Counted from the first letter of the stretch, positions 41,913-51,420 are shown. The stretch is DNA of 64,000 nt from Paenibacillus wulumuqiensis (GCF_000971965.1 NZ_KQ040795.1:62001-126000); one strand, 5' to 3'. Numbers and translations: made by a program. Notes: generated from the letters alone by a model not told the origin.

Positions 41913-43127
41913 TTAATGTCCGTGCGACACATCAATTCCCGCCAGATGACGACGACGCACCGCCAGCACGATTACCGCTACGAGCACCATCGCACCACCA
42001 AAATAGAACGGGGTCGCCGAGTTGTACCATTCTGCCAGTTTACCTGCCAGGAATGGTGATACCGCACCACCGAGGAAGCGGACAAAGCTGTACGCTGCCG
42101 AAGCAACTGAACGCTCGACCGGAGCGGATTCCATCACCGCTGTAGTGATCAGCGTATTATTAATACCGAGGAAAATACCGGCGACGATAACACCGATAAT
42201 GACCAGCGTTGGCGAACCGGTCGCTGCGCCCAGACCCATAAATACCAGATCCAGTGCAAACAGGGTCAGCATAACGCCCATCGAACCGGCCAGGTTAAAG
42301 CGAGCCTGCAGCTTCGGTGCCACAAATACGGAAGTGATCGCCAGCAGCATCCCCCAGCCGAAGAACACATAACCAAGACCGTGCTCATCCAGTCCCATCA
42401 CATAAGGGGAATAAGCCATCAGGGTAAAGAAACCAAAGTTATACAGGAAAGCGACAATCGCCAGCGTCTTCAGCGCCGGGAATTTCAGTGCGCGGAACGG
42501 GTCCGCCAGCGTGCTGCGTGTTTTTGGTTTGGGAATCTTGGGCAGCATGAACAGAATGAAGAAAAAGCCGATCAGCATCAGTACACTGACACCGAAGAAC
42601 GGGCCGCGCCATGAAATGGAACCGAGTTCGCCGCCCAGCAGTGGGCCGACCGAGATACCAAGTCCAAGTGCAGCTTCATACAAAATGATCGCTTTGGCTG
42701 TACCGGAAGTCGACAGTCCAACGATAGCGGACAGCGCAGTCGCGATGAACAGTGCATTACCCAATCCCCAACCACCACGGAAACCGACGATCTGACCGAT
42801 CGTATCCGAATATCCGCCGAGTGCCGAGAAGATGATGATCAGCAGCACACCGGTTAACAATGTCCATTTAATACCGATCCGGCTGGATACGACGCCAGTG
42901 ATCAGCATAGCCAGACCGGTTACCAGATTGTAGCTGGTGAACAGCAGAGACACCTGACTTGGTGTCGCGTTCAGTTGGCTCGCGATCGCCGGCAGAATAG
43001 GGTCAACCAATCCGAGACCCATAAAAGAAATAACACAGGCAAAAGCAACGGCCCATACGGCTTTGGGCTGGGATAATAATCCGCCCTGCTGTGGCAGCTG
43101 CTTTGCAGTTGCTGGTTTACTACTCAT
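41913..43127 (-). CDS. MFS drug/metabolite efflux transporter (YfmO-like)
   Basis: A 404-residue, 12-helix major facilitator of the DHA1 type. The first helix segment (FMGLGLVDPILPAI), the A-motif region VSSRIGIKW and the motif-C-like GLGISVGPLLGGELG in helix 5 are visible; motif C marks drug-proton antiporters. The start ATG at 43127 follows AGGAGG-like sequence. A MerR-family regulator gene lies 266 bases upstream on the same strand, paralleling yfmP and yfmO of Bacillus subtilis. The substrate is unknown. Confidence 0.85.
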   Translation of the reverse strand: MSSKPATAKQLPQQGGLLSQPKAVWAVAFACVISFMGLGLVDPILPAIASQLNATPSQVSLLFTSYNLVTGLAMLITGVVSSRIGIKWTLLTGVLLIIIFSALGGYSDTIGQIVGFRGGWGLGNALFIATALSAIVGLSTSGTAKAIILYEAALGLGISVGPLLGGELGSISWRGPFFGVSVLMLIGFFFILFMLPKIPKPKTRSTLADPFRALKFPALKTLAIVAFLYNFGFFTLMAYSPYVMGLDEHGLGYVFFGWGMLLAITSVFVAPKLQARFNLAGSMGVMLTLFALDLVFMGLGAATGSPTLVIIGVIVAGIFLGINNTLITTAVMESAPVERSVASAAYSFVRFLGGAVSPFLAGKLAEWYNSATPFYFGGAMVLVAVIVLAVRRRHLAGIDVSHGH

Positions 43128-43393
43128 AATAAAAAACTCCTCCTTGATTGTGCTGATTCACATCAAAATCATTTTATTGTTTTGCTAAGTATTTAGAGAC
43201 AAAAGGAAAGACCGGCTCCATCGGATATCCGGTATGTGTAAACGATGACTATCCCAAACCAAATGTCTGCATTCCGATGGATGTCGTACAGTCTGACTGT
43301 TGTAAAGAATGAACTGTACTGTGCATCTATTGACATATTCACCGATCTGCAGAAATGGATTCAACCCTTTTGCAAATTACAGATCAAACCGTC

Positions 43394-43837
43394 TTAGCTG
43401 TCCGTTTCCCGGCTCAGCCTCGCCAAGCCTTCACGTACCTGTTTACGCAGCTGCTCCGCTTCATCCTTGAACGAATGAATGGTGCGAATCTTCTCTTCCA
43501 TCATCGCCAGCTGCTCGCCGAGCGTACGATCAATCTGTTCCAGCTGGTGTCTGCGCTGCTCATCATCGGTAATGCTCCGGTAGCGCTCCCGCTGCCCTCT
43601 CAGCATCTCGACAACTTCGATATACCGCTGCAGCTCCTGCAGCGAAAATCCGAGCACATCACGCGCGCTGATGATTTTTTTGAGCCGCTCGATATCTTCA
43701 CGCGTATACAGCCGGGTGTTGCCATCGCTCCGCTGCGGTGACACCAATCCGATCTCTTCATAATAGCGAAGTGTACGTTTGGTCAGATTGCATTCCGTTG
43801 CCACTTCATCAATCTTGTAGAAAGTTATTGTGCCCAC
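43394..43837 (-). CDS. MerR-family regulator (YfmP-like)
   Basis: A 147-residue MerR regulator: winged helix-turn-helix (YKIDEVATECNLTKRTLRYYEEIGLV, then NTRLYTREDIERLKKI) and a long coiled-coil dimerisation helix with no cysteine-rich metal-binding loop. The ATG 43837 is preceded by AAGAAGGTGGG. It lies directly upstream of the MFS transporter gene on the same strand. In Bacillus subtilis YfmP represses yfmO, and by analogy this protein probably controls the transporter. Confidence 0.85.
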   Translation of the reverse strand: MGTITFYKIDEVATECNLTKRTLRYYEEIGLVSPQRSDGNTRLYTREDIERLKKIISARDVLGFSLQELQRYIEVVEMLRGQRERYRSITDDEQRRHQLEQIDRTLGEQLAMMEEKIRTIHSFKDEAEQLRKQVREGLARLSRETDS

Positions 43838-44143
43838 CTTCTTTATTTAAATATTTACATATCTTATATGAATATAATAGTACTATCTCACGTTAACGTC
43901 AACGTCATTTGAGAAATAAATCTATTTTTTCAGAAAAAAAAAGAAAATATGCGCTTTGATATCCATTTACAGATTTGTCGAAAATGGACGGCATTCTCTC
44001 AAGGACTAGCAGGTATACACTTCCTTTTATGTACCCTTAGGCAGGCTATGCGCTTTGTATTTGGTTTCCTTGCCTCAGGTGTGCTATGGTGGTGAAGACA
44101 ATTCTGGAATTGAATGACAAATTCCTATAAACAGGAGGAACCC
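43838..44143. other. Intergenic region upstream of a small orphan gene
   Basis: This region separates the divergent MerR gene and the small gene at 44144. A/T-rich tracts near 43850-43950 probably include both promoters. No repeat or RNA structure stands out. Confidence 0.3.
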
Positions 44144-44383
44144 ATGAATATTCTGAGATCACAGGCTTATATCGAACTGAGCATTGCCAGCTGGGAAAAT
44201 ACGTCACTCGGTGCCACACTTGCCGAGATCGTCCGTCGTCAGAGACAGTATCAGAATGATTATGTAGAAGTTCATCAGGTCGTGGAATTGTTCAAAACCG
44301 AGGAGACAGCGGATTTTCTGGTCATCCTGAATGTGATACGTGATATGGATAATCCCGGCGATCCTGTTCCGCAGGAGACCTGA
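44144..44383 (+). CDS. Small protein of unknown function
   Basis: A 79-residue soluble, acidic protein with an initial helix-forming segment and a Gln/Asn/Val-rich middle. It has no membrane segment or known motif. ATG 44144 follows a strong AGGAGGA site at ideal spacing, which is the main reason to believe the gene is real; the in-frame ATG at 44114 lacks one. A terminator-like hairpin lies about 100 bases downstream. Confidence 0.6.
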   Translation: MNILRSQAYIELSIASWENTSLGATLAEIVRRQRQYQNDYVEVHQVVELFKTEETADFLVILNVIRDMDNPGDPVPQET

Positions 44384-44483
44384 TTACACAGCTCCCTCAT
44401 GTAGCTGCGTGGATGATACCCTCGCATTCTTGAATACATGCCGATCGACCATATACAGGCATAAAACGACCCACAGGCATCAC

Positions 44484-44535
44484 AAAAAGCCTCTGTACGC
44501 AGGAAGATATCTCTTCACTGGTACAGAGGCTTTGT
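44484..44535. terminator. Bidirectional terminator downstream of gnd
   Basis: AAAAAGCCTCTGTAC and GTACAGAGGCTTTG pair around a 23-base loop. The T-run is better on the minus strand, serving gnd. Confidence 0.75.
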
Positions 44536-44636
44536 TATATAACGGCGCAGAAGTCAAAACCCGTATCTGCCGGCTATGACCGGCAAGGATGCCCTTCTTT
44601 ACTCCGTCATATATTCAAATCCGGGTTGCTGCAATC

Positions 44637-45536
44637 TTACTTGCTTGCTTTCTCAACAGCGTGGCCGCCAAATTCGTTACGCAGGGCAGCTACGACTTTA
44701 CCTGTAAATGTATCGTTATCCAGGGAACGATAGCGCATCAGCAGGGACAGCGCGATAACCGGAGTTGCCATTTGCAGATCCATTGCTTCCTCAACGGTCC
44801 ATTTACCTTCACCGGAGGAGTGCATGATGCCCTGGATTTCTTCCAGACGTCCATCTTTGGCAAATGCATTTTCAGTCAGTTCCATCAGCCAGGAGCGGAT
44901 AACGGAACCGTTGTTCCATACGCGTGCCACTTTTTCATAGTTGAAGTCGTATGGGCTCTTCTCCAGAACTTCGAAGCCTTCACCGATTGCTGCCATCATA
45001 CCGTACTCGATACCGTTGTGGACCATTTTCAGGTAGTGACCGCTGCCGGCTTCACCAGCATACAGGTAGCCGTTCTCTACAGCTGTATCGCGGAAGATCG
45101 GTTCTACGATTTCCCAAGCTTCTTTGTCGCCACCAACCATGTAGCAAGCGCCGTTACGAGCACCGCTCATGCCGCCGGAAGTACCTGCGTCCATGTAACG
45201 GATACCGCTTTTTTTCATTTCGTTGTAGCGGCGGATCGATTCTTTGTAGTGGGAGTTCCCTGCTTCGATCACGATATCGTTCTCGGACAGCAGCGGAGCC
45301 ACTTCAGCCAGTACGGAATCCACAACGCCGTGAGGTACCATTACCCATACCACGCGCGGTGCTTCCAGTTTGCCGACCATTTCAGCGATGGTGTCTGCAC
45401 CCTGTGCGCCCATGCCGGACAGTTCTTTTACCGCTTCTTTGTTCAGGTCAAATGCAACCACTTCATGATTGTGATCCATCAGGTTTTGTCCCAGATTCAT
45501 ACCCATTTTGCCTAAGCCAATCAGTCCGATTTTCAT
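44637..45536 (-). CDS. gnd: 6-phosphogluconate dehydrogenase, short (YqeC/GndA) type
   Basis: A 299-residue decarboxylating 6-phosphogluconate dehydrogenase. It has the Rossmann start IGLIGLGKMGMNLGQNL, VEAGNSHYKESI, the GTSGGMSGARNG substrate loop and the catalytic Lys in HYLKMVHNGIEYG. The length matches the short class rather than the 470-residue GntZ class. It converts 6-phosphogluconate to ribulose 5-phosphate, producing reduced cofactor (NADPH or NADH). ATG 45536 follows ACGGAGG. It lies 260 bases downstream of zwf on the same strand, giving both oxidative pentose phosphate dehydrogenases together. Confidence 0.92.
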   Translation of the reverse strand: MKIGLIGLGKMGMNLGQNLMDHNHEVVAFDLNKEAVKELSGMGAQGADTIAEMVGKLEAPRVVWVMVPHGVVDSVLAEVAPLLSENDIVIEAGNSHYKESIRRYNEMKKSGIRYMDAGTSGGMSGARNGACYMVGGDKEAWEIVEPIFRDTAVENGYLYAGEAGSGHYLKMVHNGIEYGMMAAIGEGFEVLEKSPYDFNYEKVARVWNNGSVIRSWLMELTENAFAKDGRLEEIQGIMHSSGEGKWTVEEAMDLQMATPVIALSLLMRYRSLDNDTFTGKVVAALRNEFGGHAVEKASK

Positions 45537-45722
45537 TGTATAGTCCTCCGTGTTGTTGGGGATTGGTATCCCTCTTTTTTTGGTCGTACTCTCTATCCAC
45601 TGCGGCAAGTATATAACACTCACCCCGGACGCTTGTTCCTACGTCCGAATCTATTACCGCATTGTGCATGGAGACACAAAGCGGTTTGACAAAGCCGGAA
45701 TCCGGCTCTGAAAGCATGGAGA

Positions 45723-45754
45723 ATACGCTCTGTCCATCATTAACCAGAGCGTAT
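45723..45754. repeat. Inverted repeat between zwf and gnd
   Basis: ATACGCTCTG and CAGAGCGTAT form a perfect ten-base stem with a 12-base loop. No T-run follows, so it may be an mRNA processing or stability element rather than a terminator. Confidence 0.5.
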
Positions 45755-45796
45755 GCCACTCATTCAATTATATAAGGATCAGGTCGTGATTAACGA

Positions 45797-47296
45797 TTAG
45801 CGTACAACGGCGCTTTCTCTGACCGGAGCAACCGCTTTGTCTCCGAGCCAGCGGAAGCCCTGTTCAGCCAGCAGTGCGTTGGATGCTTCGGGACCATAAG
45901 TGCCGGCTGCATACTCGTGAACCGGCAGGCTGTTGTCTGCAAAAGCTTCCAGCATCGGCTGGATCCACTGCCAGGACAGTTCCACTTCATCCCAGTGAGC
46001 GAAGAAAGTAGCGTCGCCGTTCAGGGCGTCACCGATCAGCAGCTCGTAAGCTTCCGGATCGTTGTCGGTACCCATCACGAATTCGGAAGTCATTGGCTCA
46101 AGCTGGCCGGTTTTGACATTGCGGCGGTTCAGCTGCAGCGTGATTTTCTCTTCCGGATTGATGCTGATGGTCAGCATGTTCGGCTGACCGTCGCAATCGA
46201 CGCAGATATCGTTGTTTTGCATCGTGTTTTTGAATTCCACGACGACACGGGTGGATTTCTCTTTCATCCGTTTACCGGTACGGATGTAGAACGGTACGCC
46301 CTGCCAGGAGAAATCGTCGACCCAGACGCGTGCAGCCACGAATGTGTCGGTGTTGGAACCTAGCGCAATGCCCGGCTCGTCCTGGTAACCCTGTACTTCC
46401 TTGCCGTTCATTTCACCAGCAGTGTACTGGGCACGTACGAAGTGCTTGTGCGCATCTTCTTTGGAAATCGGACGCAGTGCTTTGGCGATGTACTTTTTGT
46501 GTGTACGCACATCGTCAGCGGTATGGCCGCCAGGCAGCGTCATCGCTGTCATCATCAGCACCTGCAGCATATGGTTCTGCACCATATCACGGATCGCTCC
46601 GGTATGATCATAGTAACCCGCACGTTCTTCCACGCCTACCACTTCGGAAGCGGTGATCTGTACATTCGCGATGTGGCGGTTATTCCACAGGGACTGAATG
46701 ACAGGGTTCGCGGAAGTGAACGATTCCATGTTCTGTACCATCGGTTTGCCGAGGTAGTGGTCGATACGGAAGATCTCTTCTTCAGCAAATGTTCTGCTCA
46801 GCTGTTCGTTCAGCTGACGTGCCGAAGCCAGATCATGACCAAACGGCTTCTCGATGATCAGACGCTTCCAGCCTGTTGTGTTGCCCAGGCCGCTTGCTTT
46901 GATATTATCCGCGATCACTTCAAAGAATTCCGGCGCTACGGACATGTAGAACATGCGGTTTTGCGGGATATTCAGCTCGGTCTCGCGCTGTTCCACCAGC
47001 TTCAGCAATTCCTGATAGCCGGCTGTATCATCAACATTCAGAATGTGATAACGAATCGAACGCAGGAATGCATCGACAGTCTCACGGTCTTCCGGTGTAT
47101 TACGGGAAAATTCCTGCAGAGCCTGTTCCACATAAGTCTGGAAAGTCGCATCATTGAATGATTTGCGTCCCAGGCCAATAATGGAGAATGCTTCAGGCAT
47201 TTTGCGATCAATAAACAAATTATACAATGCAGGGAAGATTTTGCGTTTTGCCAAATCCCCTGTTGAACCGAACAATACAAATGTCATAGCTTCCAT
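45797..47296 (-). CDS. zwf: Glucose-6-phosphate 1-dehydrogenase
   Basis: A 499-residue enzyme that oxidises glucose 6-phosphate to the lactone, making NADPH. The NADP site GSTGDLAKRKIFPALY is at residues 8-23, and the active-site signature RIDHYLGKP with the catalytic His nearby is present. ATG 47296 follows TTTGGAGGAGA; the longer frame to 47344 starts upstream of that site. The lactonase-type gene at 18.4 kb could complete the pathway. A MarR-type operator-like palindrome lies about 90 bases before the start, identical to one before the marR-like gene, so zwf is probably in that regulon. Confidence 0.95.
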   Translation of the reverse strand: MEAMTFVLFGSTGDLAKRKIFPALYNLFIDRKMPEAFSIIGLGRKSFNDATFQTYVEQALQEFSRNTPEDRETVDAFLRSIRYHILNVDDTAGYQELLKLVEQRETELNIPQNRMFYMSVAPEFFEVIADNIKASGLGNTTGWKRLIIEKPFGHDLASARQLNEQLSRTFAEEEIFRIDHYLGKPMVQNMESFTSANPVIQSLWNNRHIANVQITASEVVGVEERAGYYDHTGAIRDMVQNHMLQVLMMTAMTLPGGHTADDVRTHKKYIAKALRPISKEDAHKHFVRAQYTAGEMNGKEVQGYQDEPGIALGSNTDTFVAARVWVDDFSWQGVPFYIRTGKRMKEKSTRVVVEFKNTMQNNDICVDCDGQPNMLTISINPEEKITLQLNRRNVKTGQLEPMTSEFVMGTDNDPEAYELLIGDALNGDATFFAHWDEVELSWQWIQPMLEAFADNSLPVHEYAAGTYGPEASNALLAEQGFRWLGDKAVAPVRESAVVR

Positions 47297-47384
47297 AATG
47301 GTTTCTCCTCCAAAATGTACCTCACCCTGTTCTCTATATCGCATGGGTGTAAGTATTCAGACTTAGTTCATGGGTTTACTATAC

Positions 47385-47403
47385 GGTTGATATAGCAACT
47401 ATA
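47385..47403. promoter_or_regulatory. MarR-operator-like palindrome before zwf
   Basis: GGTTGATATAGCAACTATA contains the imperfect palindrome GTTGATATAGCAAC and is identical over 19 bases to the site at 47689. A TATAGT box on the minus strand adjoins it at 47378-47383. Confidence 0.6.
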
Positions 47404-47688
47404 TCGGCAAAAAATAAACGAGCGACCCGGTATGTGGACTGGTTTTAGCAAACACAGCTTATATCGAAGCCTCGTCGTGAAGTCAATCTTTCATTGTGTC
47501 TCTTTTGTGACAGTCATTCTTTACAAAATTTACAATAGACCTTGTGTCGAACAATGTCAAGAGTAAAAATGAAAGTTTCACAATGAATATTACTTGTCTG
47601 CTAAATTATTTATCGGTAACTTTTGGTTGTTTGTGAATAGCTGCGTTGACAGGTACGAATAAAAGTGTTAGTCTAACGTCGATTAAAA

Positions 47689-47707
47689 GGTTGATATAGC
47701 AACTATA
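47689..47707. promoter_or_regulatory. MarR-operator-like palindrome before the marR-like gene
   Basis: This is an exact 19-base copy of the site at 47385. It overlaps a TATAAT box (47704-47709) about 45 bases before the regulator's start, which fits autorepression. Confidence 0.65.
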
Positions 47708-47754
47708 ATTATGTATGCGATACCAAATACGAAAACATATAAGGGTGAATACTC

Positions 47755-48213
47755 ATGCCATATGACTTAGAAAAGAGCTATACCGTATTCATTCGTGACG
47801 TTCATCTTGCGATTGCCGGATATATTAAAAATAAATTGGCTCCATTCAATCTTGCTCCCGAACAGACTTTTGTGCTGATGCTGTTATGGAAAAAAGACGG
47901 CCTCGCCCAGAATGAGATCGGCGAACGCCTCGGCAAGGACAAAACGAACATTACACGCATGATCTCCAATCTGGAGAGCAAAGGCTTTATCCGCAAGATC
48001 ACCTGCACCGATGACCGCCGCTGCTTCAAAATCTATCTGACTCCCGAAGGCGCACGACTGGAACAGGACGTCGCTGTCATTATGAAAGAGATCAGCCTGG
48101 ATCTGATGGACGGCATCTCGGATGAGGAACTGATCGTGCTGCGCCGACTGCTTAACAAGATCAAGGACAACGCACGGGTCAACGAAGCGGACAGCGTCGG
48201 CATTTCTGGCTGA
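47755..48213 (+). CDS. MarR-family transcriptional regulator
   Basis: A 152-residue MarR regulator: helical dimerisation ends and a winged helix (LAQNEIGERLGKDKTNITRMISNLESKGFIRK, wing CTDDRRCFKIYLTPEG). It contains two cysteines around the wing (Cys in ITCTDDRRCFK), so thiol-based redox sensing is conceivable. ATG 47755 follows AAGGGTGAA. It is divergent from zwf, with identical operator-like sites before both genes; it probably represses itself and zwf. An 18-bp perfect hairpin and then a terminator follow. Confidence 0.9.
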   Translation: MPYDLEKSYTVFIRDVHLAIAGYIKNKLAPFNLAPEQTFVLMLLWKKDGLAQNEIGERLGKDKTNITRMISNLESKGFIRKITCTDDRRCFKIYLTPEGARLEQDVAVIMKEISLDLMDGISDEELIVLRRLLNKIKDNARVNEADSVGISG

Positions 48214-48268
48214 TTCATAACCGGGGAAGCTTGCCTGAGGATCGGGCAGCTCATTTATTTCGCCATGG

Positions 48269-48310
48269 GATCAGCTGACTTCTGGAGTTCGTTCCAGAAG
48301 TCAGCTGATC
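48269..48310. repeat. Perfect 18-bp hairpin after the marR-like gene
   Basis: GATCAGCTGACTTCTGGA and its exact complement are separated by six bases. No T-run follows; the true terminator comes 25 bases later. It may stabilise the transcript or be a repeated element. Confidence 0.65.
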
Positions 48311-48334
48311 TCAAACATTCTCTCCCAAGCAATG

Positions 48335-48364
48335 AAGACGCCCTGACGGCGTCTTTTCTTTTTT
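48335..48364 (+). terminator. Intrinsic terminator
   Basis: AAGACGCC and GGCGTCTT pair around CTGAC and are followed by TTCTTTTTT. Confidence 0.85.
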
Positions 48365-48379
48365 GTAAAGTAATGTCCT

Positions 48380-48892
48380 CTAATCAATTGACCCCAATTT
48401 CCATTCTCCGCCTTTATCTTTTACAAAATAAAAAGAAAGGAATAATTCACTCTCTTCTTTTGTTTTTTTTAAATGCCCCTGAATAGGAACAACGATACGT
48501 CCGGATTCTTTGTATGCAGCAAGCACGGTTGTAAACTCCATTTTGTTATTCAACAGGTAATCAAAAGCAGTTCCCATATCCCTGCCGATCGCTTGAAGAA
48601 ATTGATCGACATCCCCGGCTGCCATGGCATCTATTGCTGCTTGGAGCTGTGCTTTCATCGCATCATTTACGAGCGGATCGTTGACTTGATCCCAATTAAT
48701 TTTATCGGTAATTGGCTTGGCAGTTGGCTCCTCCTCTGCACTGCTAGCTTGTTCGGAAGGGGCTGGTGCTGTCGGATTGGTAGCAGCGGCTGGCTCCTGG
48801 GGGCTGGGTGCAGCAGTTTCCTTGCTGCAGCCAGCCAAGCAGATGGTCAGCGTTAACGCTGCAAGAACAATTGTAATTTTAAGTATGATCAA
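48380..48892 (-). CDS. Putative lipoprotein of unknown function
   Basis: About 170 residues with a hydrophobic start and a lipobox ending CLAGC-S, then a 35-residue Ala/Pro/Glu-rich linker and a small C-terminal domain (from about 65) with the pattern FYFVKDKGGEWKLGSID, similar to exported DUF-type domains that measure or bind ligands at the surface. No family is recognised. The start is TTG 48892, five bases after AAAGG, or the adjacent GTG 48895. It is anchored outside the membrane. It has no operon partner. Confidence 0.72.
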   Translation of the reverse strand: MIILKITIVLAALTLTICLAGCSKETAAPSPQEPAAATNPTAPAPSEQASSAEEEPTAKPITDKINWDQVNDPLVNDAMKAQLQAAIDAMAAGDVDQFLQAIGRDMGTAFDYLLNNKMEFTTVLAAYKESGRIVVPIQGHLKKTKEESELFLSFYFVKDKGGEWKLGSID

Positions 48893-49057
48893 CACATCCT
48901 TTCTAAGTTTATGGACGTTGGTTACAGCAAAAAGTATGCATTATGTCTAAGCATTTACATCCTTCAGCTTTTATGTCAACGATAAAGAAGAGAGCACAGC
49001 CTGATCAGGTGTGCTCTCCTCGCTTTGCGTACTGCGCTATTTTGGGCGTGCTGCGTG

Positions 49058-49660
49058 TTAGTCCTCACCTTTGTACGTACGAATAATATGGATCGGTCCG
49101 TGGGAGTTGAGCAGGATCATCTGCTCGGTCATTTCTTCGGGGGTATACGGCATGCCGTTTTCCAGCCACCAGTGAATGATGCCTACGTAGGCGGAGCTGA
49201 TATAGCTGGCGATGACATCCTTGTGCACAGGCAGCTTGTCGTCATCCAGCTCCGCAAACTTCTCTTCATAGAACCGCGCGATATACCTTTTCATATAAGA
49301 GACAAAGTTGAACATCGCCTTGCGCTCGAACATGACCTCGAAAAAGCGCCGGTACCGAATCATATATTCGAAAATCCGGCCGGCGATATAACGCTGCAGC
49401 TCATCGACCGACTGGTCAAAAGAACCCGCATCCCTCGCCTCACCGAACAATTCATCCAGCATCTCGTCTGTCACGGCGTACAGCAGATGGTCCTTGGATT
49501 CATAATGCAGATAAAAGGTTTTGCGATTCACGGCAGCCAGCTTGGTGATATCCTGAATCGTAATTTTGTCATACGCCTGCTCCTGCATCAGCTGCTTGAG
49601 TGCATTATGCAGCGCAGTACGCGTCCGCAGCACCCGCGGATCTTCCCTGTGTTCTTTCAT
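49058..49660 (-). CDS. TetR-family transcriptional regulator
   Basis: A 200-residue TetR-type regulator. The DNA-binding domain (RTALHNALKQLMQEQAYDKITIQDITKLAAVNRKTFYLHYESKDHLL) belongs to the group with a C-terminal TetR_C_33-like domain (ISSAYVGIIHWWLENGMPYTPEEM). ATG 49660 follows AGAAAGGA; the frame extends to 49747 without a binding site. It is divergent from the aldehyde dehydrogenase gene and is the likely regulator of it. Confidence 0.88.
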   Translation of the reverse strand: MKEHREDPRVLRTRTALHNALKQLMQEQAYDKITIQDITKLAAVNRKTFYLHYESKDHLLYAVTDEMLDELFGEARDAGSFDQSVDELQRYIAGRIFEYMIRYRRFFEVMFERKAMFNFVSYMKRYIARFYEEKFAELDDDKLPVHKDVIASYISSAYVGIIHWWLENGMPYTPEEMTEQMILLNSHGPIHIIRTYKGED

Positions 49661-49866
49661 CGCTGGATCCTTTCTGTAACCGGGTATTTCTCTATTTATT
49701 CGGCAGTTATGCCTACATTTATTACCCATCTGTGGCATAAACCTCATATCTGGATCATCTGGTTATTGTAACATAACATTTCCTGTCTTATAATCCGATA
49801 TATTGCGAGTAATCATATGTAAATAAATACAATTGTATCAAACATTTATAGAGGAGCTGACTATCC

Positions 49867-51168
49867 ATGCTTAATGTACAACCACTCGTCCAGCAGCAGC
49901 GGACGTTCTTTTATACAGGCCAGACCAAAGATGTATCTTACCGGATGACTGCCCTGCGGCAGCTGAGACAGGGAATCGAAAATTATCACCAGCGTATTCT
50001 GGATGCACTTCGTTCTGACTTGAATAAGTCGGAAGCCGAAGCATACGGTTCGGAGATTCGCATCGTTATGGGCGAGATCGACTTTGCACTGGAGCACCTT
50101 GAGCAATGGGCAGCCCCGCGGCAGGTTCCTACTGCAGCAGCGCTGCCGGATGCGGTCAGCACCATTTATCCGGAACCGTATGGCGTGGCGCTGATCATCG
50201 CACCATGGAACTATCCGTTCCAGCTGGCATTCGGTCCCCTCGTTGGCGCGATTGCTGCAGGCAACTGTGCGGTGCTCAAGCCTTCCGAACTGACTCCTGC
50301 CGTATCCAAACTGACCTATGACCTGATCCATGAACTGTTCCCGGAAGAATATATTGCTGTTGTCGAAGGTGAAGTGGAAGCCAGCACTGCTCTGCTCAAA
50401 GAGAAATTCGACTATATCTTCTTCACTGGCAGCACCGGCGTCGGCCGCATCGTCATGAGAGCCGCTGCCGAACATCTGACTCCGGTAACGCTGGAACTTG
50501 GCGGCAAAAGCCCAAGCATCGTCCATCATGATGCAGATCTGCAGATCGCGGCGCAGCGTCTCGTTCGCGGCAAGTTCCTTAATGCCGGTCAGACGTGCGT
50601 AGCCCCGGACTATCTGCTCGTCCACAAGGATGTGCGTACCCAGCTGCTGGAACTGATCCAGGCAGAGATCAAGGACAAGCAGGGCGAGGATGTTATGCAA
50701 AATCCGGACTTCCCGCATATCGTAAATGCGCGCAACTTTGACCGTCTGTCTACTCTGATGAAAGGCGAAGAAGTGCTGATCGGCGGCCGTTCCAATCGTG
50801 ACCAACTGCTGATCGAACCGACTCTGCTCGGCGGCGTAGACTGGAATTCACCAATCATGCAGGAAGAGATCTTCGGACCGATCCTGCCGGTGATCGAGTA
50901 TGACGACCTGAACCCACTGCTGGACGAAATCGTGAGCCGTCCAAAACCGCTGGCACTGTATCTATTCACCCAGGATGAACAGCTGCAGGAACAGGTATTG
51001 AGCACTGTATCCTTCGGCGGTGGCTGTATCAATGACACGCTGTCCCACATGACTTCGCATTATCTGCCATTTGGCGGTGTGGGTGAAAGCGGCATGGGCT
51101 CGTATCATGGACAGCAGAGTTTTGAAGTGTTCTCTCATCTGAAAAGTGTAATGAAGCGCAATTCCTGA
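49867..51168 (+). CDS. Aldehyde dehydrogenase, class 3 type (YwdH-like)
   Basis: A 433-residue NAD(P)-dependent aldehyde dehydrogenase of the short class 3 type. It has IIAPWNYPFQL for cofactor binding, FFTGSTGVGR, the general base Glu210 in TLELGGKSP, and the catalytic Cys244 in NAGQTCVAPDY. It oxidises aliphatic or aromatic aldehydes to acids. ATG 49867 follows GAGGAG. It diverges from a TetR-family regulator gene, which probably controls it in response to an aldehyde or related stress. Confidence 0.93.
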   Translation: MLNVQPLVQQQRTFFYTGQTKDVSYRMTALRQLRQGIENYHQRILDALRSDLNKSEAEAYGSEIRIVMGEIDFALEHLEQWAAPRQVPTAAALPDAVSTIYPEPYGVALIIAPWNYPFQLAFGPLVGAIAAGNCAVLKPSELTPAVSKLTYDLIHELFPEEYIAVVEGEVEASTALLKEKFDYIFFTGSTGVGRIVMRAAAEHLTPVTLELGGKSPSIVHHDADLQIAAQRLVRGKFLNAGQTCVAPDYLLVHKDVRTQLLELIQAEIKDKQGEDVMQNPDFPHIVNARNFDRLSTLMKGEEVLIGGRSNRDQLLIEPTLLGGVDWNSPIMQEEIFGPILPVIEYDDLNPLLDEIVSRPKPLALYLFTQDEQLQEQVLSTVSFGGGCINDTLSHMTSHYLPFGGVGESGMGSYHGQQSFEVFSHLKSVMKRNS

Positions 51169-51249
51169 GTGGTTGAGCATTTGGAGCAGCCTACGGAGCA
51201 GAGGCATCATTTGCGATGAAAAGCTGGAGCGTTGGGGCGCTTGGCAGTA

Positions 51250-51420
51250 GTCGCTTTGAAAAGATGGATTGCTCGGCAGCATCCGCTCCGAAAAGAGATA
51301 GGGGCACGTCCTCCGGTGGAGCCTGGAAATTATGGAAGAGGTCAAAGGTCAATTTCCAGGCTCCAAGGTCGTCCTTTGCCCCTATTCCCTTTTCTCCGCT
51401 TGGTGCTGATGCATCTTTTG
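51250..51420. repeat. Large imperfect inverted repeat
   Basis: The core arms TGGAGCCTGGAAATT (51317-51331) and their exact complement (51351-51365) flank a 19-base loop. ATAGGGGCA (51298-51306) pairs with TGCCCCTAT (51377-51385), and further out AAAAGATG pairs with CATCTTTT. Arms of about 70 bases with small bulges result. It lies between the aldehyde dehydrogenase gene and a gene remnant, with no reading frame of its own. Confidence 0.7.
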
